Shown piece after piece: positions 42,795-53,828 of a stretch of 64,000 nt of DNA (position 1 is its first letter; the number at the start of each line of letters is the position of its first letter). Both the position numbers and the translations under genes were made by a program. Under the pieces are notes generated by a model. The model searched no databases and had not been told where the DNA came from. It saw only the letters and a list, made by a program, of their open reading frames with translations. Source of the DNA: Ryuthela nishihirai (Eukaryota > Arthropoda > Arachnida > Araneae > Heptathelidae); the NCBI GenBank assembly GCA_038380435.1, contig JAWZYU010000028.1, positions 40,297,095 through 40,361,094 on the forward strand, read 5' to 3'.

Positions 42795-44105
42795 TACAGA
42801 AAGGTATTCAAAAAAGGTGATCGCAGTTCTTGTGATAACTATAGGGGTATCAGCCTACTCTCTGTTCCAGGTAAAGTTCTTTCCATGATTGTGCTTAATA
42901 GAATTAAGAATCTGGTTGACAGGCAATTGCGTGATGAGCAATGTGGATTCAGAAGTGGTAGGGGATGTGTGGATCAGATATTTTCACTTAGGCAGATTCT
43001 TGAGAAATATTTAGAGTTTCAGAACCTGTGGTTACTATATAGCTTTATAGATTTCAAAAAGGTTTTTGACTTTATTGATCAACAAAATATGTGGTTGATT
43101 GTTAGATCATATGAAATACCTGATAAGTTAGTGTTATTATAGAGAGCTTTCATTACACTGAGTCATGTATGAGAGTTGGTGCGTCTTGCAGCGATTGGTT
43201 TAGCATTGCTAGTGGAGTTCGACAAAGGTGCATTTTGTCTCATTTTCTATTTAGTTTAGTTATTGACTATGTTATGTGAAATTCTTTGCAAGGGAAAGAT
43301 TTAGGCCTTAAATGGTCTAGAGATTTCAAAATTTCTGATTTAGATTATGCAGATGATTTGGACCTGTTCGCCAATGATGTTGACGAGATGAATTCTTTCA
43401 TTAGGGCTGGTAATGGAGCAGATTTGGTGATGAACAGAGAAAATTGGTCAGGCAGATGGTGCTTCAGTTGCTTTGAATGGCTGCACTCTCTCTCAGTCTA
43501 GTTTAATTATCTTGGGAGCTATGTAACAGATACTGGTGATGTGCAGCATGAGATAAATAGAATAATAGAGATTGCTGCTATGACGTTTAAGATTCTATGG
43601 AGAGTTCGAAAAATATGTGTGTAAAGACTAAAGTTAGGCTGTATAATAGTTTGGTTCCTTTCTAAGGTTAGTTATGGTAGCTAAATATGGACCCTTTGTA
43701 AGCAGGATAACGGGAAATTTGATGCTTTTGCTTCTAAATGTTTATGTAGTATCGTGGGAATTAAGTGGTTCAACTTTGTAAGTGACGAGGTTAGAAGGAG
43801 TCATCAACCTCCTTTGAGCAGCATATTGTGCAGAGAGAGACTCCGTTGGTTTGGCCATGTTGCCCGTATGAATAATTATAGATTGGCGAATAGGGTTATG
43901 AACAGTGTGCCTAAAGGCCTGAGAAAGAATGGGAGACCTAGGATGCGGTGGGCAGACAATGTCAAACAGGACCTTGTTAGAATTGGTGTGCAGTGGCCAG
44001 ATGCAGTAGATGTAGCTCAGGATAGACTTGCTTGGAGAACTAAATTGCACGGTCTGGTTGGACCTCCGTAGCCCATGGCTGCTTGAGGATGTTGATGATG
44101 ATGAT
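42795..44105 (+). mobile_element. RTE-like non-LTR retrotransposon fragment, decayed reverse transcriptase
   Basis: Plus-strand frames give FKKGDRSSCDNYRGISLLSV, IVLNRIKNLVDRQL, DEQCGFRSGRGCVDQIFSLR, the decayed motif YSFIDFKKVFDFID, ASGVRQRCILSH, DLDYADDLDLF (YADD 43346-43357) and, in the last third, RERLRWFGHVARM and GRPRMRWADNVKQDL. These are the ordered motifs of a LINE reverse transcriptase of the type often annotated 'craniofacial development protein 2-like' (endonuclease plus RT). The endonuclease is missing and several stops and frameshifts break the frame. The 3' end is GACCTCCGTAGCC, ATGGCTGCTTGAGG and a GATGATGATG tail. Clade is RTE-like by my recollection and should be confirmed. 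Confidence 0.82.
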
Positions 44106-44286
44106 GAATTCCAGCCATCACGTCTTGTTTCTCCCATGTAACTTTTTGTTTATAACTGATTTAGGTCATGAAATGCAACTACTTCAGCTGTCATTAATAA
44201 AATGCATAGCTTGTACACTGATCATTTAACATGGGGGGGGGGGAAGTGGTCATAATTATGTGAAAGGGATGCCGACTTTTTAAATA

Positions 44287-45052
44287 AGGTTTATGGGAAA
44301 ATGTGAGTAAATGTAATCTAATTATCGATTTTTCAACAATATTCTTTTAGTATTTACACATATACAGAGGTTTAAATATTTCAGAGTAGCAATGTGTTCC
44401 AAGAAATTTATCAAAAAAATTTAAGGAATATTGAAGGAATTATTTACACACTTAACATAATGTTATTTAGGAAATGGTTTTAAAATGAAATAATAGTTAT
44501 TTAGGAAATGGTTTTAAATAATACCTCTTATTTCAGTAAGTAACTTCATAGGTAAATATTTTTGTTTAGCATGTTATTGTTTTCCTCCGAGAGGCATTTT
44601 TTGCACACAATGGGCTAACTGGCCAGGTCACAGGGACCCCGAGGGCTCAGAGAAGGTTGGGGAAAAAGGACCCACTGAACAGCTGTTAGATGTAGCCTGT
44701 CAAGGCCATCTAGCATGCTTTTTTAATGTGCACAGGTTAAGACTCACGCACACATGACCGAAGGTAGGGCAGGAAAATCTCAATGCTGGCCCAGGCAGTG
44801 CTCGAACCTGAGAACTGCATATTATAAGCCTGGCATGCTACTGACTGAGCCACCCCCGCCTCTTGTCTAGCATGTTCAAACTTTCATAACTCCTTAAATA
44901 CTGAAGTAATATTGTTGAAAAACGATGTTTAATATTAAACGATTTTAAATTAAAGGTAGAATTGATTGAGATCTTTAGTCACATTTTCCCATAAAACGCT
45001 TATTTTAAAAGTTGTAGAGTTTTGATGTTAGAATTCCATTGACATAACATGG
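44287..45052. mobile_element. mariner-like inverted-arm element, interrupted by a SINE
   Basis: The left arm has TTTATGGGAAAATGTGAGTA then TTTTTCAACAATATT. The right arm, inverted, has TTTATGGGAAAATGTGACTA then TTTTTCAACAATATT. The same arm motifs occur in the elements at 48910-50127 and 55040-55560. A tandem repeat GTTATTTAGGAAATGGTTTTA occurs twice at 44461 and 44498. Exact ends are uncertain. Confidence 0.6.
44573..44866 (-). repeat. SINE family A copy, diverged, internally deleted
   Basis: From CCTCCGAGAGGCATTTTTTGC to the inverted head ACTGACTGAGCCACCCCCGCC. The repeat TCTAGCATGTT/TTTAGCATGTT on both sides (44566 and 44871) is the probable target duplication. Confidence 0.75.
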
Positions 45053-45238
45053 CATACTCACAATTCAATGCTCACTAAGTGTATATTGATGTATTGGAAT
45101 TCATTAAACATATATTGTGCAAAATATAGTATAGTGTATTGCAAATATAAATTGAAAATTTCTCTGAATTGCTATAGGCATTTAAGCAACAATAAAGATA
45201 TTCAATGTGACATAACTACATGCTTGCAGTTGTAGAAT

Positions 45239-45623
45239 TGGGTTGTTTTACCTCTGAGCGGCACTTTTTTTGCACACCATGGGCTAAATGGCCAGGTCAC
45301 ATGGACCCCAAAGGCTCGGAGATGGTTGGGGGACGGGACCCATTGGAACAGCTGTTGGGAGACAGATGGTAGCCTTCCATCAAGGCCATCTAGTATGTTC
45401 TTTAACGTGCACAGGGTATGGCTCTCTCCCACACACGGGGCCACAGTTTAACATTCCATCCGATGGACGGCGGCCTTTCCAAGCCCATCGGTGTCCCCTA
45501 CTGACCATGGGCAGGGCGGAGAACTTTGCGGAGATAAATCTCAATGCTGACCCAGCTGGGACTCGAACCTGAGAACTACAGATTACGAGCCTGGTGCGTT
45601 ACCGACTGATCCACCCCGCCCCG
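45239..45623 (-). repeat. SINE family A copy
   Basis: Flanks CAGTTGTAGA (45228-45237) and TAGTTGTAGA (45624-45633). Full length with intact B box. Confidence 0.88.
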
Positions 45624-45841
45624 TAGTTGTAGAGTGATGTGGGATTAAAATTCATGCCTGTTAAAGTAGTTTCGCCAATTACTTTTTGAATTGAAAGACA
45701 ACACAGAAAATAGAACATTACATTACTATGCAATAGAATATTTTAGTTTTTCGTCATGTGAGGTATTAAGGATCAGGCAGAGGCAAAGTTTAGAAATAAA
45801 GTCTGAAACGTAGTCTTTATATATGATTAACTGAATTCAAA

Positions 45842-46395
45842 GAAACCCTATTCGCTAATCTAGAATTATCGTATGAATAATTATACATTAGCGAATAGGG
45901 TTATGAACAGTGTGCCTAAAGGCCTCAGAAAGAGGGGGAGACCTAGGATGCGTTGGGCAGACAATGTCAAACAGGACCTTGTTAGAATTGGTGTGCAGTG
46001 GCCGGATTTTTGGGTTGGGTTGTTTTATCTCTGAGAGGCACTTTTTTGCACACCATGGGCTAAATGGCCAGGTCACATGGACCCCGAAGGCTCAGAGAAG
46101 GTTGGGGGAGGGGACCCACTGGAACAGCTGTTGGGAGACAGGTGGTAGCCTCCCGTCAAGGCCATCCAGCGTGTTCTTTAACGTGCACAGGGTATGGCTC
46201 TCCCGCACACGGGGCCACGGCTTAACGTCCCATCCGACGGACGGCGGCCTTTTCAAGCCCATCGGTGTCCCCTACTGACCGTGGGCAGCAGTGGCCGGAT
46301 GCAGCGGATGTAGCTCAGGACAGATATGCTTGGAGAACTGAATTGCACGGTCTGGTTGGACCTCCGTAGCCCATGGCTGCTTGAGGATGATGAAA
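45842..46395 (+). mobile_element. RTE-like LINE 3' end with 5' inversion, split by a SINE
   Basis: 45872-46007 and 46301-46395 encode LANRVMNSVPKGLRKRGRPR and MRWADNVKQDLVRIGVQWPD, then VAQDRYAWRTELHGLVGPP, close to the end of the LINE at 42795. The 5' edge (45842-45871) is the same LINE interval in inverted orientation, giving the inverted pair AACCCTATTCGCTAAT (45844-45859) and 45887-45902. Such 5' inversions arise by twin priming during LINE insertion. Confidence 0.82.
46008..46287 (-). repeat. SINE family A copy without tRNA head, nested in the LINE, 13-bp target duplication
   Basis: GCAGTGGCCGGAT at 45995-46007 and 46288-46300 is perfect. The copy stops at CTGACCGTGGGCA, so the entire promoter-bearing head is absent although the target duplication is intact. 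It was inserted as a 5'-truncated copy, as LINE machinery does. Confidence 0.92.
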
Positions 46396-46793
46396 GAAAC
46401 ATATCAGAATGGCCAAATGACATTAAAAAAAAAGCACATCTTTATTTAACAGACATTTATCGGATTTCTTTATCAAACAGTTATTTTCTGAATTGTGTAC
46501 AAAAGGCTTCTTATTGCACTAGTCTTGCAACCCTGAATACTTGATCATTCTTGATGTGGAGCCTATTACAGTTTTCTAGATCACAGCTCTCCACATGAAC
46601 CAGGGCTGCAGAACATAACGAGCTCTGTACAAGTTTTCGGCGACACTTGATATGTATAATGCAATCAACATGATGGAGAAGGGAACATGCCATTAATGGT
46701 TTAACTGTGCATGTTTGCAGGGGGTGACAAAGCTGAACACATTTTTTTTTCAGACCTAGCTTGGAAAAGTGTTTCATTAACAATATATCTGTA

Positions 46794-47298
46794 CAGTCGC
46801 TCAAAAAAGTATCCGAACACTATGGTTGACTACTGAATTCAGAAAAAATATCTGGCACCAATTTTTTTTAGAAATTAGTGATCTGGCAACCATCGTGTCA
46901 CGTGATTACAGAATTCAGGAAAAATATTTGGAGCGTGTACAGCAAGTGTACACGCTCCAGTTACCGTTCACAGCAAACTGGAGCGTGTACAGTTACTGCA
47001 CACGCTCCAGTTTGCTGTGAACGGTAACTGCACACGCTCAATATTTCCGTGAGTGAGCCCACACGATCTAGGATCAAAATAATATGACCACCTACAGTCG
47101 CTCAAAAAAATATCCGAACACTATGGTTGATTACAGAATTCAGAAAAAATATCTGGCAACGATTTTTTTTAGAAATTAGTGATCTGGCATCGTGTCACGA
47201 AGGTTGCCAGATCACTAATTTCTAAAAAAATCGGTGCCAGATATTTTTTCTGAATTCAGTAGTCAACCGTAGTGTTTGGATACTTTTTTGAGCGACTG
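46794..47298. mobile_element. Tc1-like palindromic MITE (compound)
   Basis: Ends CAGTCGCTCAAAAAAGTATC and its inverse, flanked by TA (46792-46793, 47299-47300). A second copy of the terminus begins at 47095 after TA, so 47095-47298 (204 bp) is itself a foldback with arms of about 95 bp. 46794-47093 holds another arm plus the nested palindromes described separately. Confidence 0.88.
46930..47030. repeat. two nested perfect palindromes inside the Tc1-like MITE
   Basis: GGAGCGTGTACA (46930-46941) pairs with 46947-46958 across 5 bases. The 30-base arm 46958-46987 pairs perfectly with 47001-47030 across 13 bases. The motif GGAGCGTG is used in both, so local inverted duplication occurred more than once. 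Confidence 0.92.
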
Positions 47299-47300
47299 TA

Positions 47301-47704
47301 CTTAGGTATAATTCTGACATCTGAAAGACTATTTAATAAGAGCTGTTTCTATACAAGCAAGCATAAATATTTTAAGATACACATCAAATGAAAATTTTAC
47401 ATATCGACAGTTGGAATAATTTTCCTTGTAGTGTATAATTATTAGGAACTTTTAAACTAAATTTACCATGGTTGGAATCATATTATCCACATTATGTAAT
47501 GATCGTATCCTACACCACCATAAAAATGTGAATTTGTCAAAACTCTTATGCTCTTTTAATGCTTAAGATTTGTTTAAAGGCAAATCTAAATTACTATTTT
47601 AGTAGCTAACTTAACCTGTTTTCTGAAGGTTATGAATTAGAATTAGTTTGACTGCTGTTAACCATGACTTAAAAGAAATCAGATAATTTATTTCACTCTA
47701 TTTA
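47301..47704. other. intergenic, no feature recognised
   Basis: AT-rich, no exon or repeat border. Confidence 0.4.
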
Positions 47705-47716
47705 GCAGAAAGCATG

Positions 47717-48103
47717 GGTTGGGTTGTTTTACCTCTGAGCGGCACTTTTTTGCACACCATGGGCTAAATGGCCAGGTCACATGGACCCCGAAGGCTCAGA
47801 GAAGGTTGGGGAGGGGACCCACTGGAACAGCTGTTGGGATACAGATGGTAGCCTCCCATTAAGGCCATCCAGCGTGTTCTTTAACGTGCACAGGGTATGG
47901 CTCTCTCCCACACACGGAGCCACAGCTTAACATTCCATCCGATAGACGGCGGCCTTTCCAAGCCCATCGGTGTCCCCTACTGACCATGGGAAGGGCAGAG
48001 AACTTTGCGGAGATAAATCTCAATGCTGACCCAGCTGGGACTCGAACCTGGGAACTACAGATTACGAGCCTGGCGCGCTACCGATTGAACCACCCCCGCC
48101 CCT
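47717..48103 (-). repeat. SINE family A copy, 12-bp target duplication
   Basis: GCAGAAAGCATG at 47705-47716 and 48104-48115. Confidence 0.92.
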
Positions 48104-48361
48104 GCAGAAAGCATGAAGTCAATGAAAGCGTAATGTTATAGACACAAACTATATAGACATATAGAAAAACAATCTTAGATTACTGAAATGCACATGGTTA
48201 CCTAATATAAGAGCAAATCCTTTGGAAAAAGCTAATGAATAAGGGAGGTTCATGTTGCTTCATGAACATTCATTCTTTCTCTCCACTTTGAAATAATTCA
48301 CTTGCTTATGCAAACACTGGCATTGTTAATGCATATTTTTGTATGGTTATAAGTGTTTAGG

Positions 48362-48873
48362 ATTGGGTTGTTTTACCTCTGAACAGTATCTTTTGCACAC
48401 AATGGGCTAAATGGACAGGACACAAGGACTTCAAAGGTTCAGAGAGCAGGTTGGGGAAGGGGATCCACTGGACAGGTGTTGGGATATAGATGGTAGCCTT
48501 CCGTCAAAGCCATCCAGTGACGGAAGGCTACCATCTATATCCCAACACCTGTCCAGTGGATCCCTTTCCCAAACCTGCTCTCTGAACCTTTAATGTGCAC
48601 TGGGTAGAGTGTGTGCAACTGGGAAGAGACTGAGAATGTGCAACTGGGAAGAGTTCTTTAATGTGCACTGGGTAGGCTCTCCTGCACACAGGGCCACGGC
48701 TTAACATCCCATCTGACAGATTGTAGCCTTTACAATCCTGTTGTCCCCTACTGCTGTGAGCAGGGTGCGGAGTTTTGCGGAGATAAATCTCAATGCTGGT
48801 TCAGGTGGGACTTGAACCTAGGAACTACAGATTATGAGCCTGGCATGCTAGCAACTGAGCCACTCCTGTCCCG
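48362..48873 (-). repeat. SINE family A copy enlarged by a foldback duplication
   Basis: About 510 bp in place of 385. Segments 48433-48506 and 48518-48591 (74 bp each) are near-perfect reverse complements with an 11-base loop. A further tandem repeat of about 45 bp follows (TTTAATGTGCACTGGGTAG at 48588 and 48657; CAACTGGGAAGAG twice). Confidence 0.85.
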
Positions 48874-49508
48874 AGTGTTTAGAAGGATGCAATTAAGATA
48901 ATATATATACACTGCTGTACCAAAATATTAGAGAATTTCCATGTTATGTCAATGGGAATATAACTTTAAAAATATGCATTCAATAAAAAAAAAGTGACTA
49001 AAAATAAAGAATCATAATCGAATCTATTTAAACTTCGAATTTCAACAATATTCGATGGTATTTAAAGAGTTATGGAAGTTAGAATATTTCAAAACAGTAA
49101 TGTGTCATAAGTGTTTGTTAGAAATTAATTAAAACTGAAATAATGAGCATTGTTTCAAATCATTTAATAAAATACATTTTAGAAGTCCGCATGATGATTT
49201 CAGCATTGGACAATTGTGATTTTTATAAAACAAGACAATTTAGTGTTAAGTATTTCAGCTTACACAACTCCTGAAATACTGCACGAATACTGTTTGAAAA
49301 AAAAAAATCGAGATTTATATAGATCATCTTCAATCATAGGTATCCATGGAAGGGGAGTTACTTGTCCCCCTGGAAATCTGCTTTTTTAAAGTTATATTTT
49401 TATATTGCTATATCCTTTTTTTTTTCTTTTTCGTAATAAATATAGTTAATAAAAATGATACTAGATGTGATTAAACATATTTTAAGAAGCTAAGTCCATT
49501 ATCTAAAA

Positions 49509-49943
49509 CAAGGGTTGGGAGCCTTTTTTGGGCTAAGAGCCAAAACAGAAAAAAATAAAGTAACAAATTATAATCTTCATTGGGTTAAAAACTGTAACAG
49601 GAAAAAATAAACCACAAAATAATTTATTAACAAAAATAAAACCATAACATATAATTTTAAAATAGGTGTATTCAAGTGTATAAAATAAAGGTGCTGAAAA
49701 GAATTATTTTAAAAAAATCTCCTATTCATCAGTGTGATTTTTGAGTTTGAGTCTTCTCAACCAATTTAATGAAATTTGGAGCGTAATTAGACCATCTGAA
49801 TGGCATCAGCATCTACTAACTTGCTCTCTCCAGTGCTTGTTTTTAATGAAAATCATTAAAAAATTTTCAGACTTGAATGTTGGACCAAAAAGCATCAAGA
49901 GTCAGTTTTTAGAGTGCTCAGAACCGCCAGTTCACAACCCCTG
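49509..49943. mobile_element. hAT-like MITE, 435 bp, perfect 8-bp target duplication
   Basis: ATCTAAAA at 49501-49508 and 49944-49951. Ends CAAGGGTTG and, inverted, CAGGGGTTG. The left 110 bp match the element at 7090. Confidence 0.9.
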
Positions 49944-49982
49944 ATCTAAAACATAGCAATGGCCCTCTTTGCAAAGATTCTA

Positions 49983-50000
49983 CCCCCCCCCCCCCCCCCC
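49983..50000. repeat. C18 homopolymer run
   Basis: A run of C with no interruption inside the mariner-like element. Prone to sequencing and assembly length error. Confidence 0.8.
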
Positions 50001-50129
50001 GAGAAATTTCCACAGATGCCATGGTCTTCAGTCACACTTTTTCCATTAAATCCAAATAAGTTATAGAACTTTGAAGTCAGATTCCCATGATATAACAGAA
50101 ATTCTTTAATATTTTGATATGGCAGTGTA

Positions 50130-51218
50130 TAAAGAAACAGGGAGCCCAATATAATGTTATATATTTGTCAAAAAGAGGTTAGCTACATATAGGTAAGACT
50201 ACTACTGCTAGCTGTACTAAAAAAGAGGTTAAGTACATATAGGTAGTGCAAATGAAACATGAAAAATACTTTTAATTTTATTTTTGGTGACACAAAACAT
50301 TCAACAACATTAGAAATTGAGTTTAATGGATTCCCCGTTGTATTCAGATTTTATTATTTTTTGTAGTGAAAAGTTTTGTAACTTATAGGTGAAAAATTGT
50401 TATCTTTCAAATGTGGTTTTGCTTTTCTCAAGTTGCAATAATATTTGCAATCTCTAGTTTTCCTACACAAAGTGTTTAGAATATTCTTCAAAATTACTTT
50501 TAGTTTTTTTAATATGCTTAAGGTTCACCTTAAAATGTACAAGGGTTGTAAAAGATGAGCATGTAAATCACCAAATTAATTCTTTCCTCAGATTTATATG
50601 ATGTAATAAATCTGACATAATAAATCTGTAAGTAGCATTTCTAGATTACAGTAATTTTACATGAGCTTATCCCTAAAATATTTAGAACTGGTGGATTTAA
50701 ATGATGTACTTTGCAATGAAGAATACACACAAATACAATACATTAGAATCACGATATAAAACAAAAAGAGGATTAAGTATATTAATTCATTTACCACAAT
50801 TTTCTCAGGTTTATAATTACAGGACACTTAAAAAAATTAGTGTCTTGTTTTATCAAAACTGAAGACCATATTAGTTAACTTTTCACCTGAAAAAGTGAGA
50901 TATCTTGCACTCTACTAAGTGGCTAGTTTTTGTATAAAATGAAAATTGACTACATAATAGTTTTAAATTGTACCAAAGCTTGATTGCACTTTGGGGCAGA
51001 TGCTCCATTCATCTGTTTTAACACAGCCCTGCTGAGCATACTGCACACACAGATACATGATTCTTACTAAATCAAAGGTACGAGTAATCAAAATCTCAAA
51101 ATTTCCAACAGTCAGCCAATTTCTTTTTCAGGAAGGCAAATCCATAATGTCCTCAATACCCCAATGGCCAAATAACAAGCTGTTAAAAAGAATCTCCATT
51201 AGTAAAGGTAAAAGTATC
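50130..51218. other. intergenic, no gene recognised
   Basis: AAAAGAGGTTA(A/G)(C/G)TACATATAGGTA is present twice (50170 and 50221). Otherwise AT-rich and featureless. Confidence 0.4.
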
Positions 51219-51229
51219 ATTTCTGGAGT

Positions 51230-51615
51230 TGTTGGGTTGTTTTACCTCTGAGCGGCACTTTTTTGCACACCATGGGCTAAATGGCCAGGTCACATGGACC
51301 CCGAAGGCTCAGAGAAGGTTGGGGGAGGGGACCCACTGGAACAGCTGTTGGGAGACAGATGGTAGCCTCCCGTCAAGCCATCTAGTGTGTTCCTTAACGT
51401 GCACAGGGTATGGCTCTCCCGCACACGGGGCCATGGCTTAACGTCCCATCCGACGGACGGCGGCCTTTCCAAGCCCATCGGTGTCCCCTACTGACCGTGG
51501 GCAGGGCGGGGAATTTTTGCGGAGATAAATCTCAACGCTGACCCAGCTGGGACTCGAACCTGGGAACTACAGATTACGAGCCTGGCGCGCTACCGACTGA
51601 GCCACCCCCGCCCCC
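51230..51615 (-). repeat. SINE family A copy, 11-bp target duplication
   Basis: ATTTCTGGAGT at 51219-51229 and 51616-51626. Confidence 0.92.
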
Positions 51616-51626
51616 ATTTCTGGAGT

Positions 51627-52315
51627 ACAAAGTCCTTCATATGCCTCTAAATGGCCCCCTACTAACTTGAGACTTAGACCACTCCTGAGCTCAGAGCTGA
51701 ATAGGAGTTCCAATACTGGAAAACTGTTAAGATTGTTTTCCATCAAGGCCATCTAACATATACTTTAACTTTGAAGTGAAGTTTCTGTCAGTGTTACCCA
51801 GCATATGTGGTCTTTTAGCCCCTTTGAAAATTAATGCTCTTTAAAAGACTTTTATTTTTTTTCTTTTTCATACTTCTAAAATTTATTTTTGAAAGTATAC
51901 ACAAATATTATATGCTTTATATTTTAGTGAAAGTATAAAAAAATTTAAGAAATTAACATTTTCTTTTTTACTTTTTCATTTTATATATATTTGAAATATT
52001 TAATATGGCTTTTAAATCAGTATTCCATAAAACACCTTAAATGTTCATTGGGGAAAAAATCTGTACTTGAAATATATTTGTATCAAAAGTAAAGCAAAAT
52101 CTGATGACAAACAACTGATGTTATCTGTACTATAGTCCTTTTAACCACCTGTGATTGTTTTCTACATTACTGTAGCAAAATGCTTTGTCCAAATGGCAAA
52201 AATTTTTGTGTTCCATGTAGAGGGAACATTTTAAGTCCAGCTATATTAGCAATCATATGAAGATTCTGTGTAATTCATTTGTGGTCATCAAAAATGTATG
52301 TAAGAGAGTTCAAAG
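51627..52315. other. intergenic, no gene recognised
   Basis: A short family A-like relic may lie at 51730-51830 (CATCAAGGCCATCTAACATA). Otherwise nothing. Confidence 0.4.
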
Positions 52316-52680
52316 GACAAATAGGTTGGGCTGTTTTACCTCTGAGCAGCACTTTTTTTGTTCACAATAGGCTAAATGACCAGGCCACAAGGACCCTAAG
52401 GCTCAAAGAAGGTCTCTCCTGCACACAAAACCATGGCTTAATGTCCCATTCAATTGACAGTGGTCTTTTTAAGCCCATTAGTGTCCCCTACTGACCATGA
52501 ACGGTGAGTTTTACAGAGATAAATCTCAACTCAAACCTCTGAAATGCAGAGTACAAACTTGATGCACTACCAACTGAGCCACCCCCACTCCACAAACGAC
52601 CAATGACACGATCAACAACCAACCAACAGACAGACCTTCCAAGCCCATCAGCATTCCCTTTCTCAATGATGGCGGAATGG
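52316..52680 (-). repeat. SINE family A copy, diverged, with a second fragment
   Basis: GGGCTGTTTTACCTCTGAGC to ACTGAGCCACCCCCACTCC at 52592, lacking the middle of the body. 52630-52680 (CTTCCAAGCCCATCAGCATT) is a piece of another copy. Confidence 0.7.
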
Positions 52681-53630
52681 TCATTAACAGTAAAAAATCT
52701 CAAAACAGATACTGTGGGGCTGAATCTCAAAACATGATATTCGTAATTAACACATCTGAGAATCTTAAGAGTTAAATAAGTAGTGTGCACAAATGGCAAA
52801 AGCAATAAAACAAATTATAAATAGCACACATTGCAATTTCTGGTGTTTGATGCATATTAGATATATATTAAAATAAAATTGTTAGAAAAATTATTTTCTA
52901 AAATGAACTTTTGATTATTAATCAATATTTAAATTTTTTTGTTCTGCAATTTCTGTAATCATTATTAAAACATAACCATTAGCCTTATATGAGTGAAACT
53001 GACAGTAGCAAAAATATATATATATATTGAATGCATACTATTTTCTAATAACTATAAACAAACCAATATATATTTCTGTTAATACTTCTTTCTTTGCTAT
53101 AATATGCATTTTAATCTTGCCATCTTAGAAACTAAGTATTTATGGGAAATATTTGTGTTTATTATAGATAAGATAATTAGTAATTATATTTACATTGCTT
53201 TTGGAAGCACTATTTACATGTTTGTAGCTATAATTACAGCAAAAGCAATGTCCACTGATGATACACACTGATCACAGGAAAGCATATGGTTAAAAAAATG
53301 ACTCAAGTGATTTATGCAAATATGTTTCTCATCCTTTGAACTCTATGAAGCACTGAAATTTGCAATGAAAAATGAAGAAGCAATGTTTAGTGTTCAGAGT
53401 TGTCACCGAATTCTGGGGAATTTAGTAGCATAATTACAGCTATACATGAAGCCCCCTTTACAACAATGTTCAGGTAAACAAGCTAACAAATGCAAAAAAA
53501 AAAATAGCAACTCTGCACTGCAAGTTGCTGCTATACACAGTGTTAGGTACACAGACTATGCCCATCTTTCCAGTAGTCTGAATGGGCAAGTTTTTTTTTT
53601 TATATTCTTAGTAGTCTTTACTAGTTTTTC

Positions 53631-53636
53631 TTTATT
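53631..53636 (-). terminator. polyadenylation signal for the minus-strand WD40-like gene
   Basis: TTTATT on the plus strand is AATAAA on the minus strand, 120 bases past the stop codon at 53756-53758. Confidence 0.4.
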
Positions 53637-53755
53637 TCACCAGTAATATAAATTGATGCATATATTATCTACACTTTGCATCACTGTGTCAGTTCTTTCT
53701 CACTATGGAAGTTTCACAATAATTGTAAATACACTGTAGTCATTATGGCACTAGA

Positions 53756-53828
53756 CTACCGGAGTCTATCCTTAAATATCTTCTGATCTTCCAGATAAAT
53801 GGGAGTCACCCGGGCAGGCTTGAAGGAC
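53756..53828 (-). CDS. WD40-like gene, terminal exon
   Basis: Acceptor TGTGTTATAG at its 5' side. Completes a split Ser codon, then SFKPARVTPIYLEDQKIF, KDRLR, TAG. Less AT-rich than its surroundings. Confidence 0.6.

Larger units (their letters stand above)
48910..50127. mobile_element. mariner-like element with inverted ends, containing a hAT MITE
   Basis: Left end CACTGCTGTACCAAAATATT and right end, inverted, CACTGCCATATCAAAATATT, flanked by TA (48908-48909, 50128-50129). The arms continue through AGAGAATTTC/AAAGAATTTC and ATGGGAAT. No transposase frame. The element at 49509 is nested inside. Confidence 0.75.

Noticed and set aside
49983..50000. Poly-C tract as a regulatory element
   Set aside because: A homopolymer inside a decayed transposon. 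Similar runs are at 2476, 29766 and 59100. No functional context.
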